From NCBI RefSeq assembly GCF_015687175.1, contig NZ_JADPQG010000004.1:372001-436000 (forward strand): a stretch of 64,000 bases of DNA, read 5' to 3'. The DNA comes from Reinekea sp. G2M2-21 (GTDB lineage Bacteria; Pseudomonadota; Gammaproteobacteria; Pseudomonadales; Natronospirillaceae). The notes beneath the pieces were generated by a model, which did no database searches, had not been told where the DNA came from, and saw only the letters and a list, made by a program, of their open reading frames with translations. The stretch's first letter is position 1, and every line of letters starts with the position of its first letter. Below, piece after piece: positions 9,635 to 19,062 of this stretch. A program made the translations under genes and the position numbers.

Positions 9635-10579
9635 TTAATAACCGCGCGTAAAATCAACCGCATCGGAAATGACCGCGTCACGTCGGTATTGCCTGATGTT
9701 TCTCGCCACCACCTTGCAGGCAGTGTCGGCGCGAGTTTGGGCGGAGATATGCGGTAAAACGGTAACCTGTTGATGCCGCCAGTAGGGGTGATCTTTAGGC
9801 AGCGGTTCGGTCATAAATACATCCAGAACCGCGTGAGCCAAATGCCCGCTTTCCAGACTAGCCAGTAATGCCTGGTCGTCGACAATCGCGCCTCGCGCAA
9901 AATTGATCAGACAAGCGCCTGGTTTCAACATTCCCAATCGTGGTGTGTCGATTAGACCCTGAGTCTGCGGTGTCAAAGGCAATAAGCATATCGCAATGTC
10001 CGCGCCATCCAGCGCCGCTTGCAACTGCTCGCTCCCGTGAAAACAGTGGACACCTTGAATCTGTTTCACCTGACGGCTCCATCCCCGAACCTGAAAGCCC
10101 TGTTTAATCAGGCTCTCAGCGGCTGCTCTTCCCAATTCACCCAGCCCCAATAGCGTGACAATGCGATCTTCTGGGGCCACATATGGCAATGGTTGCCAAG
10201 TGTGGTTGAGTTGTTGTTGACGGTAGATATGCATTTGTCGATGCAGGTACAGCGACCAGGTGAGAACCGCCTCAGCCATGGTATTGGCCAGCCCCGGGTC
10301 GATTAACCGAACCAGTTTTATGTCCGTCTGTTGGAAGGTGGCCAACAATTTTTCAACACCGGCCCACAAACTCTGCACCCAGATCAGGTTAGGGCATTGT
10401 TGGAGTAGCGACGGGTGCGGATTGGCAACAATGGCAAAGGTTGCCCGTTGTTTTTGTTCAGCCGTCATTTCGGCGAGCGCCATAAAGCGTTCACCGGGTA
10501 TGGCGTTGCCTAACGCCGTCAACCAATGATGAAGTTCAGGGTCCGTTAGGTCGCCAAAAACAGGGATGACTGGATTCAT
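9635..10579 (-). CDS. D-isomer-specific 2-hydroxyacid dehydrogenase (GhrA-like)
   Basis: A 314-residue NAD(P)-dependent 2-hydroxyacid dehydrogenase, closest in layout to glyoxylate/hydroxypyruvate reductase A. The nucleotide-binding loop LLGLGELGRAAAESL is near residue 145. The catalytic residues are recognisable: Arg in NFARGAIVDD, Glu in FMTEPLPKDHPYW and His in VLPHISAQT. It would reduce glyoxylate or hydroxypyruvate, but the exact substrate is inferred. Its ATG overlaps the stop of the upstream VOC gene by four bases (ATGA), so the two form a coupled pair. Confidence 0.88.
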   Translation of the reverse strand: MNPVIPVFGDLTDPELHHWLTALGNAIPGERFMALAEMTAEQKQRATFAIVANPHPSLLQQCPNLIWVQSLWAGVEKLLATFQQTDIKLVRLIDPGLANTMAEAVLTWSLYLHRQMHIYRQQQLNHTWQPLPYVAPEDRIVTLLGLGELGRAAAESLIKQGFQVRGWSRQVKQIQGVHCFHGSEQLQAALDGADIAICLLPLTPQTQGLIDTPRLGMLKPGACLINFARGAIVDDQALLASLESGHLAHAVLDVFMTEPLPKDHPYWRHQQVTVLPHISAQTRADTACKVVARNIRQYRRDAVISDAVDFTRGY

Positions 10580-10989
10580 TTGCTGAACAAGCCGTTAACA
10601 TCGTTAAAACCTTTTATCTCCAAAGGATTGCCGGACGGATCACGGAAAAACATGGTCGCCTGTTCTCCTGCTTCTCCTGCAAAGCGGACTGTCGGTCCAT
10701 ACTCGAACACCACATCGGCGTTACGCAGACGCTCGGCCAGTGCATGCCACTGTGACATCGGTAACACCACGCCAAAATGAGGCATGGACACGAGTTCGCC
10801 GTCGACCTGTCCGGTTTTTGATTTCAGGAATGGTTTACCCAGATGTAATGACAATTGATGACCAAAAAAATCGTAATCGACCCAGGTGTCTGTGCTCCGG
10901 CCTTCCTGGCATCCCAGCAGGTCGCCGTAAAAGGCTCGAGTGGTATCCAGGTTGGTGACATGTATGGCGAGATGAAACGGGTAAGACAT
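10576..10989 (-). CDS. VOC superfamily (glyoxalase/dioxygenase-like) protein
   Basis: A 137-residue protein with two beta-alpha-beta-beta-beta modules of the vicinal-oxygen-chelate fold: FHLAIHVTNLDTTRAFYGDLLGC at the N-terminus (written here in parts: FHLAIHV, then DTTRAFYGDLLGC), HFGVVLP in the middle and FFRDPSGNPLEIKGF at the end. The likely metal ligands are His in the first strand, His in MPHFGVV and Glu in LEIKGF. It may be a dioxygenase or isomerase-type enzyme; the substrate is unknown. Translational coupling to the GhrA-like dehydrogenase suggests the two act on related small molecules. Confidence 0.85.
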   Translation of the reverse strand: MSYPFHLAIHVTNLDTTRAFYGDLLGCQEGRSTDTWVDYDFFGHQLSLHLGKPFLKSKTGQVDGELVSMPHFGVVLPMSQWHALAERLRNADVVFEYGPTVRFAGEAGEQATMFFRDPSGNPLEIKGFNDVNGLFSK

Positions 10990-11160
10990 GGGTTTTAGTA
11001 TCCAGAACAGAGATAGATTCCGCTAGAATGCCCTGACCAAGGCAGATGTCAATGTCATCTTAAGGTGATATTCAGTTACAATCCCTTACGTTTGGGGTCA
11101 ATGTTACTCACCGTTGGCGTATAACCTATGCTGATTGTCTCGTAAGAAGTAGGAACTACG

Positions 11161-13212
11161 ATGTCTCGTTCGATTACTGTTGCTGTTGTTGTGTGTTGTC
11201 TGTTTGTGACGGGCTGTTCCAGCTTGTCAAAAAAAGACTGTGTGAATGCGGATTGGTTTCAGATGGGGGTGCAGGACGGGCAAGCTGGGTACACTGCCAA
11301 CCGAGTGTCTAACTATGTCGCCATGTGTGCGAAACACGACATAAGCATCGATCAAAATCAGTATCAAATCGGTCATGAACAGGGCATTCGCCGGTTTTGC
11401 CAACCCGACAACGGTTATCAACAGGGACTGAAAGGCCGCAGTTTACCGACGGTTTGCCCGACGGATATGCAGAGTGCCTTTGCTGCCGCGTATGAACGGG
11501 GATATCAGGAATACCGACTCAAACGAGACATCAGCGACGCAGAGCAGGCAATTAAACGAGGCGAGCGTGATGTTGCCAGCCTGGAAAACGAATTGATAAG
11601 CGCGACGGCGACACTTTATGGCGCCGTTGGCGACGAACAGAAATCAAGCGCTCAGCAAAGCGTCGATGATCTCAATGGTCGGATTCAAAACACTGAGTTA
11701 TCCACCCTGGCCGCCCTGGGCAAACTAGCGTGTGCTTCCGGCGACTGGTATTCCGCAGGATTGACCGATGGTCTGGCCGGTCGCAGCGGTGCAACCTACA
11801 AGCGCCATGTTCGTCAATGCGACACCTACCATCCACTGCCCAGTCAGTCTGAATACATCAAGGGGCAGTCAGAGGGTATTCAGCGCTATTGTACCTTTGC
11901 CACAGGTGAAGCCCTGGGTTTAAGAGGGCGGTCACCGTCCAATCTTTGTCAGGGTGCCGGCAAACGAAATATCGAAGCGGGTTACGAGCAGGGACTGCGG
12001 GATTACAACGCAAAGGTTACCGTTGCCGGACTGAAAATGCGTCGCGACACCTTGGAACAAAGTCTACCTGCGCTAGAGCAGGAGCAAGCTAGGCTGGAGA
12101 ATGAATTGCAGCGAACCGACCTGACCAGTCAACAGAAGCTGACTCTGACCCGCGAACTAAATCGTGTTCGTTTGGATCTGACCCGACAACAGGTAAACCT
12201 GAAAGAAACAGCGACAGAGTTGAACTGTTATATTGCGGATTGGCAAGCCATTGGTTTTGAGGCTGGGGAACAGGGCGCAGTATATGAAAACGACAGTCTG
12301 AGTTGTCAGGCCTATGGTTTGCGGGTGGATACTGAACAGTTCCGCATCGGTTATGAGTTAGGGTTGGTCAATTACTGCACGGCAGCGAACGGCCAACAGG
12401 TCGGTGCTCAGGGTCTTGAATACGCCAATGTCTGTCCGCGGCGTACAGAAGCTGATTTTCTCGACGGATACCTGCCGGCCTACCGGGCCTATCAACGCAC
12501 TGAACTGAAACGGCTGCTTACCGTTGAGGTTGCTCAATCGGAAAAGGTGCTGGCGAACATGCAGCAAGAGATCGACCTGCTGACCAACGATTTGAATCAG
12601 AGCGGTCTGACCCGTGCGCAACGGTTGACAATTATTAACGAAATTGCGGCGTTGACCAAAGAGGAGCAAGCGTTGGTCGCGGACAGTCAATTGCAGAAAG
12701 CGCATTTGCAGTGCCTGACCGATGATTGGCTGCAATTAGGTAAGCAGCATGGTGCGCAAGGGTTGAGCAGTCAACTCAGGATTTTGAATTGTCCTCGGTT
12801 CGAGATTGCGCCGGATACCTCGTCCTACCGAAACGGCTTGAGTCGCGGCTTACTCAGCTGGTGTACTGTCGAACGCGGATACGACATGGCTTTAGCGGGC
12901 GTGGCGGCCAGTGAGGCCTGTTCACGGACCACACATCGTGAGTACTTTCGTGGCTACAGCGATGGTGAAAGTCGGCGTCAGAAACAGGATCGCATTGATC
13001 AATTGAGGTTGGAAAAGTTAACTCTTCTTGAGCAGCAACCGTTAGCGACGGCTCGCATTCAGGAAATTGATCTGTTGCTGGCTGGCAGCGGCTTATCATC
13101 GTCAACCATACGCCGTCTGAAGCAAGAACGCCTAACCTTGCAACAGACGCTGTTGACGAACGAAGCGCGGTTGGAAGAAATCGAAAAAGAATTGGCTGCG
13201 TTGGGTTCGTGA
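11161..13212 (+). CDS. Outer-membrane lipoprotein with four DUF2799 units and coiled-coil linkers
   Basis: A 683-residue lipoprotein. The signal peptide ends in the lipobox VTGC with Cys19, and Ser at +2 predicts sorting to the outer membrane. DUF2799 units of about 95 residues occupy residues ~27-120, ~191-285, ~345-440 and ~508-595. Each has a C-x(3,4)-DW start, a G-x-x-x-G-x-x-G helix, an IGxxxGxxxYC-type helix, a xxCxx turn and an exYxxGY end. Each unit is followed by a 60-90-residue Glu/Gln/Leu-rich coiled-coil segment. Single-unit DUF2799 lipoproteins are common; function is unknown. The ATG has AGGA at good spacing. It is monocistronic, divergent from the VOC/dehydrogenase pair. Confidence 0.85.
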   Translation: MSRSITVAVVVCCLFVTGCSSLSKKDCVNADWFQMGVQDGQAGYTANRVSNYVAMCAKHDISIDQNQYQIGHEQGIRRFCQPDNGYQQGLKGRSLPTVCPTDMQSAFAAAYERGYQEYRLKRDISDAEQAIKRGERDVASLENELISATATLYGAVGDEQKSSAQQSVDDLNGRIQNTELSTLAALGKLACASGDWYSAGLTDGLAGRSGATYKRHVRQCDTYHPLPSQSEYIKGQSEGIQRYCTFATGEALGLRGRSPSNLCQGAGKRNIEAGYEQGLRDYNAKVTVAGLKMRRDTLEQSLPALEQEQARLENELQRTDLTSQQKLTLTRELNRVRLDLTRQQVNLKETATELNCYIADWQAIGFEAGEQGAVYENDSLSCQAYGLRVDTEQFRIGYELGLVNYCTAANGQQVGAQGLEYANVCPRRTEADFLDGYLPAYRAYQRTELKRLLTVEVAQSEKVLANMQQEIDLLTNDLNQSGLTRAQRLTIINEIAALTKEEQALVADSQLQKAHLQCLTDDWLQLGKQHGAQGLSSQLRILNCPRFEIAPDTSSYRNGLSRGLLSWCTVERGYDMALAGVAASEACSRTTHREYFRGYSDGESRRQKQDRIDQLRLEKLTLLEQQPLATARIQEIDLLLAGSGLSSSTIRRLKQERLTLQQTLLTNEARLEEIEKELAALGS

Positions 13213-13301
13213 CGCTCTCCACGCCAGACTTTACAGGCTTGTTCACTGGGTTAAACTAGGGTCAAGTTCATCACACGACGTCAACCAAAGGATACGGCAC
13301 C

Positions 13302-14036
13302 ATGAAACAATCGCTCTTCGATGTTCGTTGTGAATGGGGGCATCATGGTGTCGCGAAATTGCGCGATGAATGCGATGTTCTGATTATCGTCGATGTTCTG
13401 TCATTTTCCACTTGTGTCAGTATCGCCTGTGCAAAAGGTGTAAAGGTGTATCCTTGTGCGTTGGACTCAGACAGTGCCACGGAACTGGCGAAAGAAAACA
13501 ATGCCCGTTTGGCCGTAAAACGCAGTCAATGGCAGCCGGATTCCGATCAGGTTTGTCTGTCGCCACTGTCCATGCAAAACCTGAGCAGCGGCGAGAATAT
13601 AGTCTTACCATCGCCCAATGGCGCAACCTTGTCGTTAATGGCTGGCAATACACCGGTGTTGGCCGGATGTCTGCGTAACGCCCGTACCGTTGCCGCGGCT
13701 GCGATGCACTTAGGGTCAACGATCGGTGTCATTCCTACTGGGGAGCGCTGGGAGGATGATAGTTTGCGACCCGCATGGGAAGATCTGGTTGGCGCCGGTG
13801 CCATCATTAATGAGTTGGATGGAGAACGCTCCCCGGAAGCCGCGGTCGCGGAAATGGCCTATTTAAGTGTTGTGGGTGAGGTTGGTCAGCGTATGCATAA
13901 CACTGTATCCGGTCGCGAGTTGGTGCAGCGCGGCTTTGAAGAAGATGTTCTGATGGCGTGTGAAGAAAACGTAGATGCCGTGGCGCCGAAACTGGTGCAG
14001 GGCAGTTATCAGGCCATCCGACAGTCCCGCTTTTAA
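13302..14036 (+). CDS. 2-phosphosulfolactate phosphatase family protein (ComB-like)
   Basis: A 244-residue member of the ComB family. Motifs include IIVDVLSFSTCVSIA near residue 30, LPSPNGATLSL around 105, and VIPTGERWEDDSLRPAWEDLVGAG (in pieces VIPTGERW and RPAWEDLVGAG). In methanogens ComB dephosphorylates 2-phosphosulfolactate on the way to coenzyme M; this bacterium is not expected to make that cofactor, so the substrate is probably another phospho-hydroxyacid (inference). AAGGA precedes the ATG. No other sulfolactate gene is close by. Confidence 0.85.
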   Translation: MKQSLFDVRCEWGHHGVAKLRDECDVLIIVDVLSFSTCVSIACAKGVKVYPCALDSDSATELAKENNARLAVKRSQWQPDSDQVCLSPLSMQNLSSGENIVLPSPNGATLSLMAGNTPVLAGCLRNARTVAAAAMHLGSTIGVIPTGERWEDDSLRPAWEDLVGAGAIINELDGERSPEAAVAEMAYLSVVGEVGQRMHNTVSGRELVQRGFEEDVLMACEENVDAVAPKLVQGSYQAIRQSRF

Positions 14037-14149
14037 TGGCCGGCACAATTCACAACATCGCCAGAATCCTGTCCGTCATAAAATCCACTTGCGAATGATA
14101 GATCAGCTTTTACTATCCATTGATTCGCAGTAGGCAGTGGTAGCAGATT

Positions 14150-15235
14150 ATGGCCGGTGAACCCGTTCAACGCAGACTTCAATTCGTTCTAGAACACTTT
14201 GGCAAACGTCCAACTGAAAACGTCATTCTCAATTATTTTGGCCTGGCCAACGAGGTCTACATTATCACCACTGCAGAAGGCAAATTTGTCGTTAAGAATT
14301 GTTTTAAAAACAACACCGAAGAGCTGGTTGCCAATGAAGCGGCACTTATCGAATTCTTGAATAAACAGAACGTTCCTTGCCCGGCTCTGGTGCCTACGGC
14401 TAAAGGCGACCCATACCTGAAATACGATGGCCATTATTACATCATGAGCGAATTCATGAATGGCTATACACCGACCTGGGAAGAAAACCTGTCACCCTCG
14501 TTAGCCCGTGAAACCATGCGTGCAATGGCTGAATATCATCGTGCAACTAAGAACTTTAAACCTCCTTTCGACAACAAACGGCTAAATGCGTTGGATATCG
14601 ATGCGGCGAAAGCCTGGTTGTTGAATCTGAGTCAGCAACTTGACGACGATACGTCGGGGCGTGTCTCCGTGAAGAAAATGCGGCCGTTGGTCGCCGAATT
14701 GCTGACCGTGGCGGATGACTTGACCGCAGATCTGCAACAGGTCGATTTATCGCAATTGCAGCAGGCGTATATTCACGGAGATTTGCATTGTTTTAATCTG
14801 ATTTTCAGCGAAGACAAACAATCATACAGCGGCATCGTTGATTTCGATTTCATCCGCCGGGATTATCGCCTGGTAGATTTTTACTGGGCCAGCCGTTCCA
14901 TCATGTGGACCTACATTTGTCCCCAGTTGTTCGGTTTTAAGCCGTCGTCTTCGGGCCAGAAGCCAACGACCGAACAGTCAGCACAGGTGGTGCGTGAAGC
15001 CATGGCGTTTATGATTGATGAATACCGTAAGCACAATGAATTGCCCGACAAAGAAATAGCCCTATTGCCAGTGTTCGCCAAAGCGTTACCGTTGTTTACC
15101 GTGCGTTTTTTTAACCTGTCCAACAGCGAAGAAGAGTGTTTGGCGCACGCGGATTGGTTCTCTTATCAACTCACTCATCTCCAGGAAACTGTCGATGGAT
15201 TACGCGTCGCGATCGATGAGTACTTGCAAACGTGA
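14150..15235 (+). CDS. APH-fold kinase, homoserine kinase type II-like
   Basis: A 361-residue aminoglycoside-phosphotransferase-fold kinase. The N-lobe carries KFVVKNCF with the ATP lysine; the C-lobe has the Brenner motif YIHGDLHCFNLIF with the catalytic Asp, and the metal-binding DFDFIRRDYRLVDFYW. The layout fits the homoserine kinase II / SrkA branch more than antibiotic kinases, but without threonine genes nearby the substrate is open. Its stop shares a base with the ATG of the MATE gene (TGATG), so the two are coupled. Confidence 0.82.
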   Translation: MAGEPVQRRLQFVLEHFGKRPTENVILNYFGLANEVYIITTAEGKFVVKNCFKNNTEELVANEAALIEFLNKQNVPCPALVPTAKGDPYLKYDGHYYIMSEFMNGYTPTWEENLSPSLARETMRAMAEYHRATKNFKPPFDNKRLNALDIDAAKAWLLNLSQQLDDDTSGRVSVKKMRPLVAELLTVADDLTADLQQVDLSQLQQAYIHGDLHCFNLIFSEDKQSYSGIVDFDFIRRDYRLVDFYWASRSIMWTYICPQLFGFKPSSSGQKPTTEQSAQVVREAMAFMIDEYRKHNELPDKEIALLPVFAKALPLFTVRFFNLSNSEEECLAHADWFSYQLTHLQETVDGLRVAIDEYLQT

Positions 15236-16635
15236 TGTTGATGAAGCGGTTATTTTCACGACGTCTGGCCATGCCCATTGTGACGCTGGCGGTGCCTATC
15301 ATGGTGCAGGGCGTCTTAATGAACCTGATGGGTTTTGTGGATGCGCTGATGATCGGCCAGCTTGGCGAGCTATCCATTTCTGCCCTCGGCAACGCTCAGC
15401 AACTGTTGAGCTTTCTGTTTCTGTTAATGGCTGCCATGTCCATTGGCGGAAGTGTTCTGATCGCGCAGTACAAAGGTGCGGGCCACCCCCAAGCGATTGA
15501 CGAAAGTGCGCTGGCTATGGTGCAGATCGGCTTGGTTGCCGGCCTGATACTCGGTGCGATTCTGTTTTTCTTTGGTGAGCCTTTGGTCGGGTTACTGACA
15601 ACAGATGTTTTCAAACCAGAAACAGCGCGCTCTCTGGTGCCGCAACAAGCAACTCTCTACTTGCGCCTGGTGGCCTTTGCCATGCCCTTTATGTTGCTGG
15701 GACAGTTACTGACTGCTGCCCTGAATGCGGTTGGTGATACCAAAACACCGGTAAAGATAGCCATCGCCTTTAACGTGGTAAATTTCGTTTTAAACTATGT
15801 CTTGATATTCGGAATGGGTTTTCCCGGCCTTTGGGCACCGTTATTTACTCCCTTGGGGTTTCAGGGCGCCGCCATCGCCACCTTAATTGCCGCCACCGCA
15901 CAAGGCATGACTTTATTCTGGATCGCACGGCAGAAGGACAATGGTATTGAGCTGAGTTTGCGCCGTCTGTTTGGCGGGTACCGCGCAACACAGTGGCACA
16001 TTTTTAAATTGGGTTATCCGAACTCCGTCGACGGTTTTTACTGGCAGGGGGCTCGGGTGTTTTACACCGTATTAATGAACGCAATAGGTGCGCTCGCCTA
16101 CGCCGCTTATACCATTGTCAGAACGTTAAAATCCCTGTTTATGCTGCCCATTGGCGGATTGCAAACCGCTACCGCCGTCCGCATAGGTCATTTGCTCGGG
16201 GCAGGGCAGTTTCAGCGGGCCAAGGCCACCGCTTTGATTGCCATTGTGGTGGGTATGACGATCATGACAATACCAGCGTTGCTGCTGATCGTTTTTGCCA
16301 AACCGTTGTTGGCTCTGTACGCGATAACACCCGAAACCGAACAGCTGGCCTATGTGTGTACTTGGATATTGGCCGGCAGTCTGTTTTTCACCGCCGTCAA
16401 TGCGGTTATTCCCGGTTTATTGCGCGCCGGTGGCGATGCCGCCGCGGTAATGCACATTACCTTGCTCAGTTTTGCGGTCTGTGGTGCGCCGTTAGCTTGG
16501 CTGTTAGGTGTGTATTTCCAGCTCGGCATGATTGGCGCGTTTGTGGGTATTTCGATAGAGGAAGCGTTTAAAGCGGCATTGTTTGTGCGGCGCATGCGCC
16601 AATACCTCTGGCTGAATCAGGTGATCAAACGCTGA
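15235..16635 (+). CDS. MATE family multidrug/metabolite exporter
   Basis: A 466-residue integral membrane protein with about twelve hydrophobic helices in two homologous halves. MATE hallmarks are PIMVQGVLMNLMGFVDALMIG in helix 1 (here PIMVQGVLMN then FVDALMIGQLG) and VGDTKTPVKIAIAFNVVN, plus the second-half counterpart VGVTI-like segments. It would export organic cations or metabolites using Na+ or H+. Possible starts are GTG 15232, ATG 15235 and ATG 15241; ATG 15235 is chosen for its TGATG overlap with the kinase gene. Coupling to a small-molecule kinase is unusual and may point to a shared substrate. Confidence 0.88.
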   Translation: MLMKRLFSRRLAMPIVTLAVPIMVQGVLMNLMGFVDALMIGQLGELSISALGNAQQLLSFLFLLMAAMSIGGSVLIAQYKGAGHPQAIDESALAMVQIGLVAGLILGAILFFFGEPLVGLLTTDVFKPETARSLVPQQATLYLRLVAFAMPFMLLGQLLTAALNAVGDTKTPVKIAIAFNVVNFVLNYVLIFGMGFPGLWAPLFTPLGFQGAAIATLIAATAQGMTLFWIARQKDNGIELSLRRLFGGYRATQWHIFKLGYPNSVDGFYWQGARVFYTVLMNAIGALAYAAYTIVRTLKSLFMLPIGGLQTATAVRIGHLLGAGQFQRAKATALIAIVVGMTIMTIPALLLIVFAKPLLALYAITPETEQLAYVCTWILAGSLFFTAVNAVIPGLLRAGGDAAAVMHITLLSFAVCGAPLAWLLGVYFQLGMIGAFVGISIEEAFKAALFVRRMRQYLWLNQVIKR

Positions 16636-16661
16636 ACCGCTGGCTTATTGATTTCAGGTTG

Positions 16662-17672
16662 CTATTTGGTTTCGAGTCGGCCATCTGCGTGTTTCGCAAA
16701 TCGACCTTCTGCGTCTTTATGCACCTGATCGGCATCCGGCCATGGCCAACCCCCAAATTGATCTTTTCGGTAGTCTGCAAATGCCTGATGAATCTCCTGT
16801 TCGGTGTTCATCACAAAGGGACCATATTGCACGACCGGTTCGGCAATGGGTTTGCCTTGCAACAGCAGCAGTTCGCACGGCAGTTCCCCACTGCGGATGA
16901 CGACGGCCTGGTCTGACACCAGATGAGCCCCCTGTTTTTCTGACATAACTTGCGATTCAAGCTGAACCTGGTCGCCGCGATAAAAATACACAATTCGATT
17001 TACATCAGCGGCGGTAGCCGGTAATTCAAACGTTGCATTCGCTGGCATTTTTATATTCCAGACCGCAACATGATGATTCGACTCGGCAGCCCAGGATTCT
17101 GGTGGTGGCTTGGGTGCCTGTTGACCATTAAACTCACCGGCGATGACTTTTACAGTGGTGATATTTCCCTGCTCATCAGGGCATTCGACCAGTGGAATCT
17201 GTTCATTCCAGAGCATCGCGAAATGCGGTTCGACCATTTTGTTGCGGGCAGGAAGGTTAATCCAGATCTGAAACAGGACCAAAGGATTATCCTGTTCCGT
17301 GTTCAACAGAGGAAACATTTCGGAGTGCTGCACGCCTTTGCCTGCTGTCATCCATTGGGTATCGCCCCCCCCGTAGCGTCCGGCGGCACCCAGCGAATCA
17401 GCGTGATCCACCAGCCCTTCGTTAACGACAGTTATCGTTTCAAAACCACGATGGGGATGTGCCGGGAATCCGGGTATACGGTCACCATGGTACATGTTCC
17501 AGCCATTGACCATTTGGAAATCCTGACCAATATTACGACCACTCAACGACGCAGCTGGACCGAATTGTCCGTTAGCTTTTGGGTAATCGTCTTTGTGATA
17601 GACGCAGAATAAAAATGGGTCCAGCGTTTGCCACGGAAAACCCAGATCAAAAATTTCGTTGATGGCAGACAT
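16662..17672 (-). CDS. Pirin family protein
   Basis: A 336-residue bicupin of the pirin family. The iron-binding residues are in PGFPAHPHRGFETITVV and TAGKGVQHSEMF. Bacterial pirins act as quercetinase-like dioxygenases or as regulators of central enzymes; which applies here is unknown. The ATG at 17672 has GGAG eight bases upstream and gives the usual N-terminus; the longer frame to 17732 is rejected for lacking a ribosome site. It converges on the MATE gene with only 26 bases between stops. Confidence 0.88.
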   Translation of the reverse strand: MSAINEIFDLGFPWQTLDPFLFCVYHKDDYPKANGQFGPAASLSGRNIGQDFQMVNGWNMYHGDRIPGFPAHPHRGFETITVVNEGLVDHADSLGAAGRYGGGDTQWMTAGKGVQHSEMFPLLNTEQDNPLVLFQIWINLPARNKMVEPHFAMLWNEQIPLVECPDEQGNITTVKVIAGEFNGQQAPKPPPESWAAESNHHVAVWNIKMPANATFELPATAADVNRIVYFYRGDQVQLESQVMSEKQGAHLVSDQAVVIRSGELPCELLLLQGKPIAEPVVQYGPFVMNTEQEIHQAFADYRKDQFGGWPWPDADQVHKDAEGRFAKHADGRLETK

Positions 17673-17766
17673 AATGCACTCCAGCTCAATGAGCACACAG
17701 TATAACCGTTGTACGTGAACGGTATCGTTCAAATGTTTTCAACAAAAGTGTCAGTGCCGCTGAATG

Positions 17767-17795
17767 AAGGGAAGGTAACGGCGTTACCTCCCTTT
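17767..17795. terminator. Stem-loop after deoB, possible terminator
   Basis: AAGGGA-GGTAAC pairs with GTTACC-TCCCTT around a GGC loop, with one bulged A. It lies just past the deoB stop and upstream of the pirin gene. It lacks a strong T-run on the minus strand, so it could equally be a processing or attenuating hairpin. Confidence 0.5.
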
Positions 17796-17807
17796 AGGTG
17801 ATGTCGC

Positions 17808-19046
17808 TCAGGCGATTTTGGGCATTTGGGCAAGGAAGCTGGTGCCGTAATCCATGGCATCAAGTCCAAAATAATCGGCGATCGACTGACCAATGTCCGC
17901 GAACGAATGGCGCAGTCCAAGGTTAGCCGGTTGACGATTTTTACAATAGACCAATACCGGTATGTGCTCGCGGGTATGGTCGGAACCCGGCCAGGTCGGA
18001 TCGCAACCATGGTCAGCCGTGAAGATGACCAGGTCATCCTCTGCGACAGCATCCAGTAGCTCTGGTAGTCTGGAGTCAAAATACTCCAGAGCGGCGGCGT
18101 AACCGGCAACATCGCGACGATGCCCGTAGCTGGAGTCAAAGTCTACAAAGTTGGTGAACACAATACTACGGTCTTTCGCGGTGTTGATGACCTCCAGCGT
18201 TTTGTCGAACAGCGCTGGCAAACCTGTCGCCTTGTGCTTTTCGGTGATGCCGGTGTGCGCGTATATGTCCGCAATTTTACCGACGGAAATGACGTGACCT
18301 TCTGCGTCTGCCAATTTTTGCAGAACGGTAGTGGACGGTGGCTGTACGGCGAGGTCTTTACGGTTTCCGGTACGTTCAAAACTTGACGCGCCTTGGCCAA
18401 TGAAGGGGCGGGCAATAACACGGCCAATGTTGTACTCATTCACCAGCTCACGGGCGATGGCACATAACTCATAGAGCCGATCCAGACCAAAAGTGTCTTC
18501 GTGGCAGGCAATCTGAAAAACACTGTCAGCGGAGGTGTAAACAATGGGCTTGCCAGTGGCCATGTGTTCTTCGCCAAGCTGTTTCAGAATTTCAGTCCCC
18601 GAGCTGTGACAGTTTCCCAGTATGCCGGGCACTTTGGCCCGCTCAATAAACGCTTGCAGCAACTCCTCGGGGAAGGAGTTTTCTTTCTGCTCAAAATAAC
18701 CCCAGTCGAATAACACCGGTACTCCGGCAATTTCCCAGTGACCGCTGGGTGTGTCTTTGCCGGAAGATAATTCTTCAGCAAAGCCGTAACTGCCAATGGG
18801 CTGTTGCGTTTCGCTTAGCCCCGCCGGAACGACATTGCCCGCGCTTTCAGTCGCCGCATTAATCAAGCCTAATCGAGTCAGGTTCGGCAGCGTGAGTGGA
18901 CCAGACCGGCCGATATCGGCGTTGCCCAGTGCGCATTGTTCGGCAATGTGACCAAGTGTATTGGCCCCGACATCACCGAATTTTTCGGCGTCGTCACTGG
19001 CACCAATCCCGAAGGAGTCCAGGACCATAATGTGAACACGTTTCAT
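17808..19046 (-). CDS. deoB: Phosphopentomutase
   Basis: Interconverts (deoxy)ribose-1-phosphate and -5-phosphate in nucleoside catabolism. The 412-residue alkaline-phosphatase-superfamily enzyme opens [19 protein letters not shown], where Asp binds Mn2+. It carries the phosphorylated-threonine region [12 protein letters not shown] and the C-terminal metal ligands in [19 protein letters not shown]. The ATG at 19046 has GAGG upstream; a longer frame to 19121 would overlap deoA and is rejected. It is the last gene of deoC-deoA-deoB. Confidence 0.96.
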   Translation of the reverse strand: MKRVHIMVLDSFGIGASDDAEKFGDVGANTLGHIAEQCALGNADIGRSGPLTLPNLTRLGLINAATESAGNVVPAGLSETQQPIGSYGFAEELSSGKDTPSGHWEIAGVPVLFDWGYFEQKENSFPEELLQAFIERAKVPGILGNCHSSGTEILKQLGEEHMATGKPIVYTSADSVFQIACHEDTFGLDRLYELCAIARELVNEYNIGRVIARPFIGQGASSFERTGNRKDLAVQPPSTTVLQKLADAEGHVISVGKIADIYAHTGITEKHKATGLPALFDKTLEVINTAKDRSIVFTNFVDFDSSYGHRRDVAGYAAALEYFDSRLPELLDAVAEDDLVIFTADHGCDPTWPGSDHTREHIPVLVYCKNRQPANLGLRHSFADIGQSIADYFGLDAMDYGTSFLAQMPKIA

Positions 19047-19062
19047 AACCAGAACCTCGTTG

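Noticed and set aside
17070-17612. 180-residue plus-strand frame inside the pirin gene
   Set aside because: Antisense shadow of a well-supported gene.
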